Below, piece after piece: positions 26,936 through 36,354 of a DNA stretch of 64,000 nt. The notes under the pieces are model-generated. The model saw only the letters and a list, made by a program, of their open reading frames with translations. It was not told the DNA's origin and did not search any database. A program made the position numbers and the translations under genes. The stretch spans positions 992,001 through 1,056,000 of the forward strand of contig NZ_QRDQ01000007.1 in assembly GCF_003385895.1 (NCBI RefSeq), in the 5' to 3' direction. The DNA is from Flavobacterium cutihirudinis. GTDB lineage: Bacteria > Bacteroidota > Bacteroidia > Flavobacteriales > Flavobacteriaceae. The first letter of the stretch is position 1; every line of letters begins with the position of its first letter.

Positions 26936-27472
26936 GATTTTAAATTTTAGCGTTACTGTTGTTTAAAATTTCTTTCTCCCTGCACTCCCAAAAATTGTTT
27001 TCAAAAGAAAAAACGGGAAAAAAGAAAGCAAGAATCAAGTGACCGGTTATGAGGATGCGGAGTGCTATAAGTCCCGAAGGGTGGCAAGCGAAAGCGGCGC
27101 CATTATGCGTATGCAGCATACGGCGGGCACTATCTTGGCTGCCTTTTTATGCCGTTTCGAATTGAAAATATTAGGTTTATCTTTATTTAAAAAACAGGTG
27201 TTTATACTGTGCTTTGATTTGCACTAAAGAATTAATTTGCCATTTGTAAACTGCATTTGTGGAAAACCGTAAAAAGAAATAAATGGCATTTTGTACGTTT
27301 GATTATAATTGATTTTCATGTTAAGGCCTTGATATTTATTGACCGCTGCTGTTGAAGAAACAGTTGAGATAAGATGTATATATAAATCAAGAGGAAGATG
27401 ATCAAATTATTATAATTCAAAATAATACCAAGTAATTAACAACATTAGTATTGATAATTAATCTATTTAGAT
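26936..27472. other. Intergenic region with divergent promoters and a palindrome
   Basis: This 537-nt gap between ssb (minus) and the HSP90-like gene (plus) must hold promoters for both. Its left part (27040-27150) is much richer in G+C than its surroundings and contains a perfect 7-bp palindrome. A TACGTTTG matching the Bacteroidota -7 consensus (TAnnTTTG) occurs at 27294-27301, but I see no well-spaced -33 element. A 62-codon frame at 27039-27227 has no family signal. Confidence 0.5.
27108..27122. repeat. Palindrome CGTATGC-A-GCATACG
   Basis: Two 7-nt arms that are exact reverse complements around a single A, in a locally G+C-rich patch upstream of ssb. It could be an operator for a dimeric regulator or part of a structured leader. 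Confidence 0.5.
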
Positions 27473-30400
27473 ATGACAGATGGCATTTTTACAAAGTTTG
27501 AAAGAGACGAATTAAACAAAATAACTGCGAAGTCAATTTTAGAAAAACTAATGAGCGTTAGGCAGGAAATTCAATTAGAATTTACGGCCAGAAGATTAAT
27601 TTGGGAGCTCATGCAAAATGCAAAAGACAATGCTAGTTTGTGTAATGAAGAAGGAGAAAAGGTCGATATCAAAATTGAAATAAATGAAAATCAGTTCATC
27701 TTTTCCCATAATAAAGGTTATTTTACCAATGAACATATCAGAGGCCTTATTCGAAAGTATTCGTCCAGTGATAAAGAAAGGGACCCAGATGCAGTAGGTA
27801 AACAATATAAGACCACCGGACGTTTCGGAACAGGTTTTATGACTACGCATCTTCTTTCTGAAAAAGTTTTAGTTAAAAGCTTTTATAAGAATGAGGAAGA
27901 AAACTTTAATGAGTTTAGTTTTTGGCTGAACAGGAGCGGAAGAGGAGAAAAAGAAATAATTGAAGGTATCAATCAATCCTTTGACGATGCTGAGGAAAGC
28001 ATAAAAATGTCGGAGACTGTTGAATTAACTAAGAATGATTTTCAAACTTCCTTTGTTTATCCATTAACACCTGAAAAAAGGGAACTTGCACAGATTGCTT
28101 TTGATGAGGCTGAAAAGGGAATTGCCTATACATTGATAAATGTTCCTGAAATAAATTCGCTTACAATGGATTTGGAATTAATTGGTGAAACGGTATTTAA
28201 AATAGTTTGTACAAATACGGTTTCGTACCAAAATCACAATGTAACCACTTACAATTTATTGATAAACGGGATAAATTCTGATAAGAACTTTATAGTTGTA
28301 GACCAAGATGAACTTCAAATTATTATTCCAATTTCTATAAAAGAAGGAATGACGAAAGTTTTAGAGTTAGATTATGAAATTCCAAGAATTCATTTAGATT
28401 TTCCATTGATAGGAACGGAGGATCTGCATTTACCATTTATAATTAACAGCTGTTTGTTTGAACCGACAGAACCTCGTAATGGAATAAGTTTAAAAGGTGA
28501 TGGAAATGAAATTTCAAAGATCAACAGTGAAATAATGCTTCGCGCAGTTGAACTTTATAAGCTATTTTTATCCTATGTAGATCAGGCAGGAGAATGGAAA
28601 GATCTTTTTAATCTGGCTCGTGTAAGATCACCAAAAACTAATTCTTGGATTGACATGGATTGGTATAAACCAAATATTGTTAATCCTATTCGAAATGAAT
28701 TGTTATATGCAAGAATCGTTGACGTTGTAAGTGGAGAAAGAATTGCAATTTGGGATTCCTATGGTCAAAAACAGGCTTTTTTCCCTTCGGCTGATAAAGA
28801 GGCTGTCAGAGAGCAAATTTGGAAGTTATCGTCAGAGCTTTTTCCTGCATTTGTCCCCATAAAAGATAATGTACATCAATGGAGTACAGTCCTATGGGCA
28901 GACTGCCAAAAATACACATTGGCATCACTGTCACAAGAAATATCAAATAATAGCAATATTGAAAATCTGGCTTCTTCGCTTAATGTTTCGGAGCATAATG
29001 CCATTGTTTTCCTGAATGAATACTATCAGTTACTGAATACTGAAAATATACACATCAAGGACATTCTTACTGATGCTTTCGCTGTAATTCCGAACCAGTT
29101 TGGTGAATTTAAAGTGAAATCACTACTAAATGTCGATAAGGAGATAGATGATGAACTTAAAAATGCCTGTGCAATAATAAGTACAGATCCAAGAGAATAT
29201 TTAGTTCACAAACAAGCTCAAACCGGTGCTGGAATTTTATATCCTCCTAAGAAACAAGATGATATAATTGCTGAAATAAATGCTTTAATGATAGGGAATA
29301 CTAAAGACAATATTGTAGTAGCATGTGATTATTTAGCTTCCCTATTTTCAGAAGAAAACAAGGTTGAAAAAAGAGAATTAATTTTCAAATTTTCTCAAAG
29401 AATATACCCTGATGATTTTACTGAAAAAAGAATTTTAAAAAAATATGACGAAAAAATTTGGCAGGAATCAGATAAAAAATCTTTATCTTATCTAGCTGTT
29501 GCAATAGCAGAGCACAAGACAATTGAAGGTGCTGTTGAAAATTTAAACTTCAGAAATGAAGGGGAATTTATAATATGGCTTGATGCGCTTGTATCTTTTC
29601 TTGTAAAAGAAGGATTTGAAAATAATATAAACAGGGAAAAACATCCAATACTTCCAAACCAAAATGGAGTATTCTGCACAAAGGACAGTTTATTTTTGGA
29701 TGAGGGAAATATCGGAGACGAATTAAAAGATATTGTTGCCGAGCTGGGGCATGATTTTAGAAATGAATTATTAGATACTGCAATATTTTTGGAGCTTCCT
29801 GAAAGCCGTCAATATAATATTGGTCATGTTGCTGAGAAGATAGCGTTTTTTATAAAGCCAATAATTAGAGATATTGACAAAAGAAAAGAGTTTAAAACTA
29901 CACTAAAAAAATTCTATTTATGGATGGATGACAACAGGACAGAAGCGGAAGAGTATTTTGCTGATCTATTTGAAAAAAGATTTTTATTCTTGGAGGATGA
30001 TGATATTTCATCCAATATGAAAGATGCTGCGCAATTAAATCAATTACTTATAGAAAATGGGCTGGAGAGTATTGAAGATCTTCGAGCTAAATTAGCAACA
30101 ATTCAAGATAACAATTTTACAGCACCGACAAATGATTTCGCTGAAAAAACTATTATAACCAAGGAAACATTAGTCAGTTTAGGAATTTCCACTTATGAAG
30201 AACTCGAGATTGCGTTAAAGGACCCTCTTATTACTGCTAAATTTCATCATGTTTCCAAGCATACCAAAGAAATGCTTGATTACGCACAAAACTTAATTGC
30301 CAGAGCAAAACAAAATATAATAAGTTATTTGCAGAGCCATCCAGATTATGATTGTACAGATTTGGAAGAAACTGCTCCAACAACTCTTGCCGGAATAACG

Positions 30401-30604
30401 AAAAATGGAGTTGCTATTCAAATTGTAACCAGACCTTCGGACAATGGTGAAGTTATTATTTACTATCCTTCTGAAAAAGATACTTTAGATAGTGACACTT
30501 CGGAATTATGGGTTGACAATGACAAGCATGATCCGCATATTCTGACTTTAGGCAGGGTTTTAAAAAGTACAGGTATTAATAGAATACCGATAAATATGAA
30601 TTAA
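27473..30604 (+). CDS. HSP90/sacsin-like ATPase, probable defence or toxin-system sensor
   Basis: A 1,043-aa cytoplasmic protein with an N-terminal GHKL (HSP90-type) ATPase domain. Visible parts: the N-box WELMQNAKDNA (Glu45, Asn49), the lid region YFTNEHIRGLIRKYSSSDK, and the glycine motif TGRFGTGFMTTHLL (about residues 116-129). This order fits sacsin N-terminal-like bacterial proteins. The rest is long alpha/beta sequence with no catalytic motif I recognise; the last 60 residues (GVAIQIVTRPSDNGEVIIYY) have a compact beta-rich look. It lies 2 nt ahead of an AlbA_2-HEPN gene, so the pair is one operon. Both genes are AT-rich and on the opposite strand to the surrounding mobile-element genes, which suggests separate acquisition. 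Confidence 0.75.
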   Translation: MTDGIFTKFERDELNKITAKSILEKLMSVRQEIQLEFTARRLIWELMQNAKDNASLCNEEGEKVDIKIEINENQFIFSHNKGYFTNEHIRGLIRKYSSSDKERDPDAVGKQYKTTGRFGTGFMTTHLLSEKVLVKSFYKNEEENFNEFSFWLNRSGRGEKEIIEGINQSFDDAEESIKMSETVELTKNDFQTSFVYPLTPEKRELAQIAFDEAEKGIAYTLINVPEINSLTMDLELIGETVFKIVCTNTVSYQNHNVTTYNLLINGINSDKNFIVVDQDELQIIIPISIKEGMTKVLELDYEIPRIHLDFPLIGTEDLHLPFIINSCLFEPTEPRNGISLKGDGNEISKINSEIMLRAVELYKLFLSYVDQAGEWKDLFNLARVRSPKTNSWIDMDWYKPNIVNPIRNELLYARIVDVVSGERIAIWDSYGQKQAFFPSADKEAVREQIWKLSSELFPAFVPIKDNVHQWSTVLWADCQKYTLASLSQEISNNSNIENLASSLNVSEHNAIVFLNEYYQLLNTENIHIKDILTDAFAVIPNQFGEFKVKSLLNVDKEIDDELKNACAIISTDPREYLVHKQAQTGAGILYPPKKQDDIIAEINALMIGNTKDNIVVACDYLASLFSEENKVEKRELIFKFSQRIYPDDFTEKRILKKYDEKIWQESDKKSLSYLAVAIAEHKTIEGAVENLNFRNEGEFIIWLDALVSFLVKEGFENNINREKHPILPNQNGVFCTKDSLFLDEGNIGDELKDIVAELGHDFRNELLDTAIFLELPESRQYNIGHVAEKIAFFIKPIIRDIDKRKEFKTTLKKFYLWMDDNRTEAEEYFADLFEKRFLFLEDDDISSNMKDAAQLNQLLIENGLESIEDLRAKLATIQDNNFTAPTNDFAEKTIITKETLVSLGISTYEELEIALKDPLITAKFHHVSKHTKEMLDYAQNLIARAKQNIISYLQSHPDYDCTDLEETAPTTLAGITKNGVAIQIVTRPSDNGEVIIYYPSEKDTLDSDTSELWVDNDKHDPHILTLGRVLKSTGINRIPINMN

Positions 30605-30606
30605 TT

Positions 30607-31680
30607 ATGACATTACAAGAAGAAGTTTCGAAATCTATCTTAAAGCATGAAAGTGATGTTTTAGAATATAAAGCAGTTCTGCCGCCATCAAAATCCATTG
30701 CACAAATAATATCTTCATTTGCTAATACCAGTGGAGGATTATTAATTTTAGGTGTTACTGAAATTGGCGGATTAAAGGTTTCAGGTCTAAGTGAAGATTT
30801 TCGAGCAACTTCTATTACACATAAAGCTTTGGATTTATTGTCTCCAAAGCCCATTGTTGATTACGGATATGTTCAGTATGAGGGTAAAAAGCTTTTTGCC
30901 ATAACGGTAAAAAAATCACAGGTTATTATTTCTGTAGAAGGAAGGATATATAAAAGAGAAGCAGCCAAAACAGTTTTAACCAATCCAGTTTCGAATATAT
31001 TATCACCTGGAGGATATCCAAGGATAGCTAGCATAAATGATTCAATGGAGCTCTTAAAAGAAGGTACTACAGATTCAAAATTTAAAATTTTAGAACACTA
31101 TCAGAGTATGATAAAAATTGTAGATACTTTAAAACAGCTTTTATATCCTCAAGGACCGTCATCTTATACCAATGATAAAGAAGGTAAGGTTTTGACAAGA
31201 ATAATTTATTCATCGGTTGTTGACAGTTTTGAAACCTATCTCTCGGATGTACTTTTCGAGATTTATCTGGCTAAACCTCAAACATTAAAATCTGAACAGC
31301 TGGTAAAAGTAGAAGACGTTTTGAACTGTTCAGATATACAGGAATTTATTACTTTTTGGGCTAAGCAAAAAGTAAGCAAACTCCAAAAAGGAAGTGTAAA
31401 AGGATTTATTTCTGATAATAAGCAAATTAAGGACTTAAATGCAATGGATGCAATAACCCAGAATGAAATTGAAAAAATTCTGCAGATACGACATTTGTAT
31501 GCCCATCGTAATGGTATTGTTGATGATAAGTTTATTAAATATTTCCCGGTCGGACATATTTCTGGATCAGAACATCAACTATGTATTGATGAAGTTCTGA
31601 ATAAAATAGAGTATTTATCAAGTATAGCTGATAAAATTGATAAGGCAGCTATAAAAAAATATAGTTTATCCACAATTTAG
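30607..31680 (+). CDS. AlbA_2 (Schlafen-like) DNA-binding domain fused to a HEPN-like domain
   Basis: A 357-aa protein. The N-terminal 130 residues form an AlbA_2/Schlafen-type domain (VLEYKAVLPPSKS, then SFANTSGGLLILGVTE). The C-terminal 170 residues are helical and end with RHLYAHRNG (Arg295 to His300), which is the R-x4-H motif of HEPN ribonucleases. HEPN domains in defence systems usually cleave RNA and stop growth; AlbA_2 domains bind nucleic acid. With the HSP90-like gene 2 nt upstream this suggests a sensor/effector pair. HEPN activity needs this Arg and His, so both being present argues it is live. Alternative reading: a helical dimerisation domain that only resembles HEPN. Confidence 0.72.
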   Translation: MTLQEEVSKSILKHESDVLEYKAVLPPSKSIAQIISSFANTSGGLLILGVTEIGGLKVSGLSEDFRATSITHKALDLLSPKPIVDYGYVQYEGKKLFAITVKKSQVIISVEGRIYKREAAKTVLTNPVSNILSPGGYPRIASINDSMELLKEGTTDSKFKILEHYQSMIKIVDTLKQLLYPQGPSSYTNDKEGKVLTRIIYSSVVDSFETYLSDVLFEIYLAKPQTLKSEQLVKVEDVLNCSDIQEFITFWAKQKVSKLQKGSVKGFISDNKQIKDLNAMDAITQNEIEKILQIRHLYAHRNGIVDDKFIKYFPVGHISGSEHQLCIDEVLNKIEYLSSIADKIDKAAIKKYSLSTI

Positions 31681-31704
31681 ATTTTTAAATACAATAAAAG
31701 TTTT

Positions 31705-31722
31705 ACCATATTTTCTTATGGT
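31705..31722. terminator. Weak stem-loop between convergent genes
   Basis: ACCATA and TATGGT (6 bp, 6-nt loop) lie between the convergent AlbA_2-HEPN and DnaE-type genes. The stem is short, so this is only a possible terminator. Confidence 0.3.
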
Positions 31723-31755
31723 CCATGACTGATTAAAATAAAATGTAATTAAGAT

Positions 31756-34700
31756 TTATTTCATTTTCTGTCTAGGCAGATTAATCTCATGTTCCTGCGG
31801 ATAAGGTTTACGATGCGTCATACTTACATCTTCTCGAATCTGTTCGTGCACTTTATATTGTCTATCACTGGTATTTGAATATCTGGGGTCAGCAATAAAA
31901 GGCATTTTTGCCATTTTGATTACAGTAATAGTAGGGAAGTGATAATCGACCTCAACATTCCCTAGTAATAAATAACAGCCTCCTCCCTGAAATGGATATT
32001 TCGCAAGACTGTCTGTAAAATGTGCAGTATCAAAAAAATCCCCATGAGCATCAATCCAGGTTCCGAAATACATAGCCCCCATCTTTGTAGGGACGTGTTT
32101 GCGTGAGATGAGATACGCCAGCATGCGGACAGTTTTCTTATGATACATCAATAAATCCTTTGCCATTACATCACCTCTGAATTTTGTCTGCAATAAATCA
32201 AAAGGGGAGCAGGATACAGGAAAACTTAAGAGCTCTATTTCATCAAAGGCATCTTCAAATTCAGAACGTTCCAGTTTTGGAAGCTCATATTCCTTGACAG
32301 GTTCCTGAATAAGCATCAGGTTTCGGTTTTCGGGTTTAAAGTTGACTAAAATAAGCCGCGCAATTACAAGCAGCTGATTTTTTGATTTTCCTGTGAAACG
32401 GAATGCGCCGATGAAGATAAGGATTTGTATACCTTCGATCCCGATAGGAATGCGGTTGATAAAATCTTCAAGTGATTTGTATGATCCGTTTTTTTCACGT
32501 TCCTGCTGTATGAGAATAGCAATTTTGGATTCAAGGCTCTGAAGGTGCATTAATCCCAGATAGATATCTGTACCGTATAGTGTGGTTTCAAATTCACTTT
32601 TGTTTACACACGGATTGTGAATTGAAGCTCCTGACATTTTTGCTTCATGGACATATACTTCTGTGCGATAAAATCCTCCCTGATTGTTGATTACAGCCAC
32701 CATAAACTCCACAGGATAATAAACCTTGAGATAAAGGCTCTGATAACTCTCCACCGCATAAGATGCCGAGTGCGCCTTGCAGAAAGAATAACCAGCAAAA
32801 GACTCGATCTGGCGATATATCTCCTCACTGAGCTTTAGCGGATGCCCCTGCTGGGCACAAGAAAGAAAGAAATTATCTTTTACTTTCTGCAGTGCTGCCT
32901 TAGACCGTCCTTTCCCTGACATAGCGCGGCGCAGAATATCCCCGTCGGCTGCTGGCAATCCTCCATAATGCAGTGCAATTTTGATAACGTCTTCCTGATA
33001 CACCATAATTCCGTAAGTCTCGCCCAACTGTTCCTGAAAGACAGGATGGAAATATTCGAACTTGTCTGGATGGTTGTGGCGGAAGATATACTCTTTCATC
33101 ATGCCTGACTGCGCCACACCGGGGCGGATAATAGAGGAAGCGGCAACAAGTGTTTTGTAATTATCACAATTCAGACGTCGCAATAGTCCCCGCATGGCGG
33201 GGCTCTCAATATAAAAACAGCCTATGGTCTTTCCGATTCCGAGAAATTCATTGCACCTGGCTTCATTCTTTGAAATGGAAGTATCACGGATGTTAAGGCG
33301 TATTCCTCGGTTTTTTTCAATAAGCTTTACACTGTCATCAATATGGCCAATCCCACGCTGGCTAAGGATATCAAATTTTTCAAGCCCAATATCTTCAGCT
33401 ATATGCATATCAAAAAGAACAATTGGAAAGCCTTTTGGAGGCATTTCCAGCGGTGTATAATTGGTGATAGGCTCTTCGGAAATGAGTATACCGCAAGAGT
33501 GCATACTGCGCTGATTAGGATATTTCTCTAAAAGCATTCCATACTGCTGTACTTGTCGAACCACTTTATTGGCTGCATGCAGTTCCATTGGATTTTTGGC
33601 AAGCATATCAAGTTCTTCTTTCGGAAGCCCGAAAACTTTGCCAACCTCACGAAAAATAGAACGGTATTTAAATTCAACATTTGTACCGCAGAATGCTACA
33701 TGGTCATAGCCGTAACGAGAAAATATATATTCAAGAATCGTATCACGTTCCTTCCAGCTCCAATCGATGTCAAAATCGGGCGGACTTTTACGATTCAGGT
33801 TTAAAAACCGTTCAAAGTACAGATCAAGTTCCAATGGACAGATATCGGTTATGCCCAGACAATAAGCAATGATACTGTTGGCCCCACTTCCGCGACCGAT
33901 ATGAAGAAATCCCTGAGAATTGCTGAATCTTATGATATCCCATGTAATCAAGAAATAACCGCTGAACTCCAGCTGGTCAATTACTTTTAGTTCTTTGAAC
34001 ATCCGCGATTTAGCCTCTGCATTATTTTTGCCATAGCGCCACTCCAATCCCTGCTGAGCCAGAGTTGTCAGCAGCAGAATATCATCTTTTTTACTGTTGG
34101 TGTAAAATTTCTTGTTTTTAGGAGTTTTAAAATCAAATTCAAAATTACATTCAGCAATAATTTTTTCGGTATTTGAAATAATCTGAGGATACTCGGCATA
34201 AAAGGAAATCATATATTCCACAGGCCTCATTACCTCTGTTTCCTGGCAGTAATCCTCAGGACTCAGCCGGGAGAGTATCAAGTTCATGTCAATGGCACGC
34301 AGTATTCTATGGAGGTTGTATTCGGTTCTGGTACGAAAGGTAACAGGCTGCAGAATTACCATTTTTTCCTGCCTGTTTTTCCAATCTGACAGCACCAATT
34401 TCTGCAGCTGTTCAGGGCGAATCCCAATATATTCATTTTCTTTTAAAAGCAGTGGAGCATTCTCCAAAGGATAAATAACAAATGCATCCTCAAATTCCGG
34501 TGCAGATTCAGGTAGGGCAGTATTGTCAAAATTATGTTTAGTCAAGAAGCGGTTCATTTCTGCAAGGCCTGAGGCATTTTTAGCCAGTCCTATAAAACGC
34601 AGTTTATGTTCCGAGCGGAATTCCATTCCTACAATAGGCTTAATTCCAATAGCTTCACATCCTTTTATAAAATCATAAATCCCTGTTGCTGTATTGATAT

Positions 34701-34809
34701 CAGTTAGTGCCATTGCGCTGACATCGCAGGCAGCAGCCTGCGAGATCAGTTCTTCAAGAGGAATAGTTCCGTAGCGAAGGGAATGAAAGGAATGGCAGTT
34801 GAGATACAT
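31756..34809 (-). CDS. dnaE2: Error-prone DNA polymerase III alpha-like subunit (DnaE2 type)
   Basis: A 1,017-aa C-family polymerase. It has a PHP domain at the start (YLNCHSFHSLRYGTIPLEEL with the two early His), the polymerase palm with the two catalytic aspartates in PPDFDIDWSW, GYSFCKAHSASYA (the conserved finger motif) and an HhH region (GIEGIQILIFIGAF). It is shorter than replicative DnaE (about 1,160 aa), and PHP catalytic residues after the first pair look incomplete. It follows the Y-family polymerase gene directly (stop at 34810, start at 34809). In other bacteria DnaE2 with an ImuB-like partner performs mutagenic lesion bypass; here a plasmid- or ICE-borne version is likely. Confidence 0.88.
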   Translation of the reverse strand: MYLNCHSFHSLRYGTIPLEELISQAAACDVSAMALTDINTATGIYDFIKGCEAIGIKPIVGMEFRSEHKLRFIGLAKNASGLAEMNRFLTKHNFDNTALPESAPEFEDAFVIYPLENAPLLLKENEYIGIRPEQLQKLVLSDWKNRQEKMVILQPVTFRTRTEYNLHRILRAIDMNLILSRLSPEDYCQETEVMRPVEYMISFYAEYPQIISNTEKIIAECNFEFDFKTPKNKKFYTNSKKDDILLLTTLAQQGLEWRYGKNNAEAKSRMFKELKVIDQLEFSGYFLITWDIIRFSNSQGFLHIGRGSGANSIIAYCLGITDICPLELDLYFERFLNLNRKSPPDFDIDWSWKERDTILEYIFSRYGYDHVAFCGTNVEFKYRSIFREVGKVFGLPKEELDMLAKNPMELHAANKVVRQVQQYGMLLEKYPNQRSMHSCGILISEEPITNYTPLEMPPKGFPIVLFDMHIAEDIGLEKFDILSQRGIGHIDDSVKLIEKNRGIRLNIRDTSISKNEARCNEFLGIGKTIGCFYIESPAMRGLLRRLNCDNYKTLVAASSIIRPGVAQSGMMKEYIFRHNHPDKFEYFHPVFQEQLGETYGIMVYQEDVIKIALHYGGLPAADGDILRRAMSGKGRSKAALQKVKDNFFLSCAQQGHPLKLSEEIYRQIESFAGYSFCKAHSASYAVESYQSLYLKVYYPVEFMVAVINNQGGFYRTEVYVHEAKMSGASIHNPCVNKSEFETTLYGTDIYLGLMHLQSLESKIAILIQQEREKNGSYKSLEDFINRIPIGIEGIQILIFIGAFRFTGKSKNQLLVIARLILVNFKPENRNLMLIQEPVKEYELPKLERSEFEDAFDEIELLSFPVSCSPFDLLQTKFRGDVMAKDLLMYHKKTVRMLAYLISRKHVPTKMGAMYFGTWIDAHGDFFDTAHFTDSLAKYPFQGGGCYLLLGNVEVDYHFPTITVIKMAKMPFIADPRYSNTSDRQYKVHEQIREDVSMTHRKPYPQEHEINLPRQKMK

Positions 34810-35994
34810 TTAATCTGATTTACGTTTTAAAATTTCATTTTTATTATTGGGCTTAATTGATGCTCCTGCGCAGCGCATTACAGCATCAAAACCATACCGG
34901 GTCTTCATTCTGTCCATCGCCTGATACAGTGCAAGCATCTCTTCGGTATCATTGAAAAGATCGATCTGGTAGGTGCCTCTGACCAGTCCGCTGAAACGGA
35001 TTCCGATCAGACGAAGCCTCATACGGCGCTGGTATAATTTGTCAAACAATTCCGTTACGGTCTTGGTCAGAATATGATCAGCAGAGGTGTACTGGACTCT
35101 GCATTGCTTGGTTTCAGTATCAAAATTTGCATATCTGATCTTTACAGTGACTGTTGAAGCGAGCCATTCTTCAGCGCGGAGCTGGTAGGCCAGTTTTTCT
35201 ACCATACCCAGCATGACCCTGTTTAGTTTGTGTACATCAATTGTATCCTGGGAAAAGGTATGTTCGGTAGAAATAGATTTTCTTTCCGTATATGGCTCAA
35301 CAGGGTTATTGTCAATGCCGTTAGCTTTTTTCCATAGTTCGATTCCATTTTTGCCTATCATCTGCTGCAGGGCTTCGGCCGGCATTTCGGAAAGGGTCTG
35401 GATGGTACGGATTCCGATACGCGATAGCAGCTCAAAGGTTTTTTGGCCTACCATTGGGATTTTCTGTATCGAGAGCGGATTTAAGAAAGACTGCACCAGA
35501 TGCTCAGGTATTTCCAGATTTTGCTTTTGCTTTCCCTCACCAGTACCGATTTTCGAAACTGTTTTGTTAATGGAAAGTGCAAAGGTTAGGGGAAGACCTG
35601 TTTCATTTGTAATACGCTGTGCGAGCTCATCGGTCCATTTGTAACTGCCATAGAATTTATCCATCCCGGTAATATCCAGATAAAATTCATCAATAGATGC
35701 TTTTTCTACAACAGGCGCTTTTTCCTGAATTATTTCTGTAATATCATGAGATAGCCTAGAATATAATTCCATGTCACCCTTCATGATTTTTGCCTGAGGA
35801 CAAAGTTTCATTGCCATATGAATTGGCATAGCAGACCGTACTCCAAACCGTCGGGCTTCATACGAACAGGAAGCGACAACACCTCTTTCTCCACCACCTA
35901 TGATTAAGGGAATTCCGTTGAGTTCAGAATTTGTAAGTCTTTCGCAGGAAACGAAAAACGTATTCATGTCAATATGTACAATGGCCCGGCTCAT
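34810..35994 (-). CDS. dinB: Y-family DNA polymerase (DinB/UmuC-like)
   Basis: A 394-aa translesion polymerase. Motifs seen: AIVHIDMNTFFVSCER (first metal Asp), the finger stretch CSYEARRFGVRSAMPIHMA, ASIDEFYLDITG (the SxDE catalytic pair), and HhH-like IPMVGQKTFELLSRIGIRTI. Its catalytic residues are intact, unlike many ImuB proteins, so it could polymerise by itself. It abuts the DnaE2-type gene with no gap and is its upstream operon partner. It has a 360-nt upstream gap that should hold the promoter; SOS control was not visible because the Bacteroidota LexA box is not well enough known to call. Confidence 0.9.
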   Translation of the reverse strand: MSRAIVHIDMNTFFVSCERLTNSELNGIPLIIGGGERGVVASCSYEARRFGVRSAMPIHMAMKLCPQAKIMKGDMELYSRLSHDITEIIQEKAPVVEKASIDEFYLDITGMDKFYGSYKWTDELAQRITNETGLPLTFALSINKTVSKIGTGEGKQKQNLEIPEHLVQSFLNPLSIQKIPMVGQKTFELLSRIGIRTIQTLSEMPAEALQQMIGKNGIELWKKANGIDNNPVEPYTERKSISTEHTFSQDTIDVHKLNRVMLGMVEKLAYQLRAEEWLASTVTVKIRYANFDTETKQCRVQYTSADHILTKTVTELFDKLYQRRMRLRLIGIRFSGLVRGTYQIDLFNDTEEMLALYQAMDRMKTRYGFDAVMRCAGASIKPNNKNEILKRKSD

Positions 35995-36354
35995 AATCTA
36001 TATCATTTTATACAGGTCAAAATTAGCACAGATAATAACATTATTTAAATATTAATATGTTACAAATAGCAACAAAATTTAAAAACCCTTATTTTACAAC
36101 ACTTTATGAAAGGCAAAAAAAATCCAGAATTTGGGTTTGTTCAGAATTTACGTCGTAATCAATAAAAAGATTTTATTTGTGAATACACCTGATGAAATAT
36201 TTTGCCGGCATAAATTTTAACATCAATTAATTTAGTGTAGAGTAACATAACTATGCTTATTCTTTTTCCAAAAAAGCACAGTCAACTATTCTATATTTAG
36301 AATTTTAATACCCATTTTTTCTTTATCTAAACGATCAAGATTGTGAAAACCTTT
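35995..36354. other. Gap between the polymerase operon and the mob genes
   Basis: A 360-nt AT-rich gap. TAATTTTG (fitting TAnnTTTG) lies about 35 nt upstream of the dinB start on the minus strand and could be its -7 element. AATAAAA and TTTTATT (36161-36177, 3-nt loop) form an A/T-only hairpin of doubtful meaning. Nothing codes. Confidence 0.4.

Noticed and set aside
27039..27227. 62-codon plus-strand frame in the ssb upstream gap
   Set aside because: No family-like features; it covers the palindrome and has an unlikely residue pattern. Treated as non-coding.
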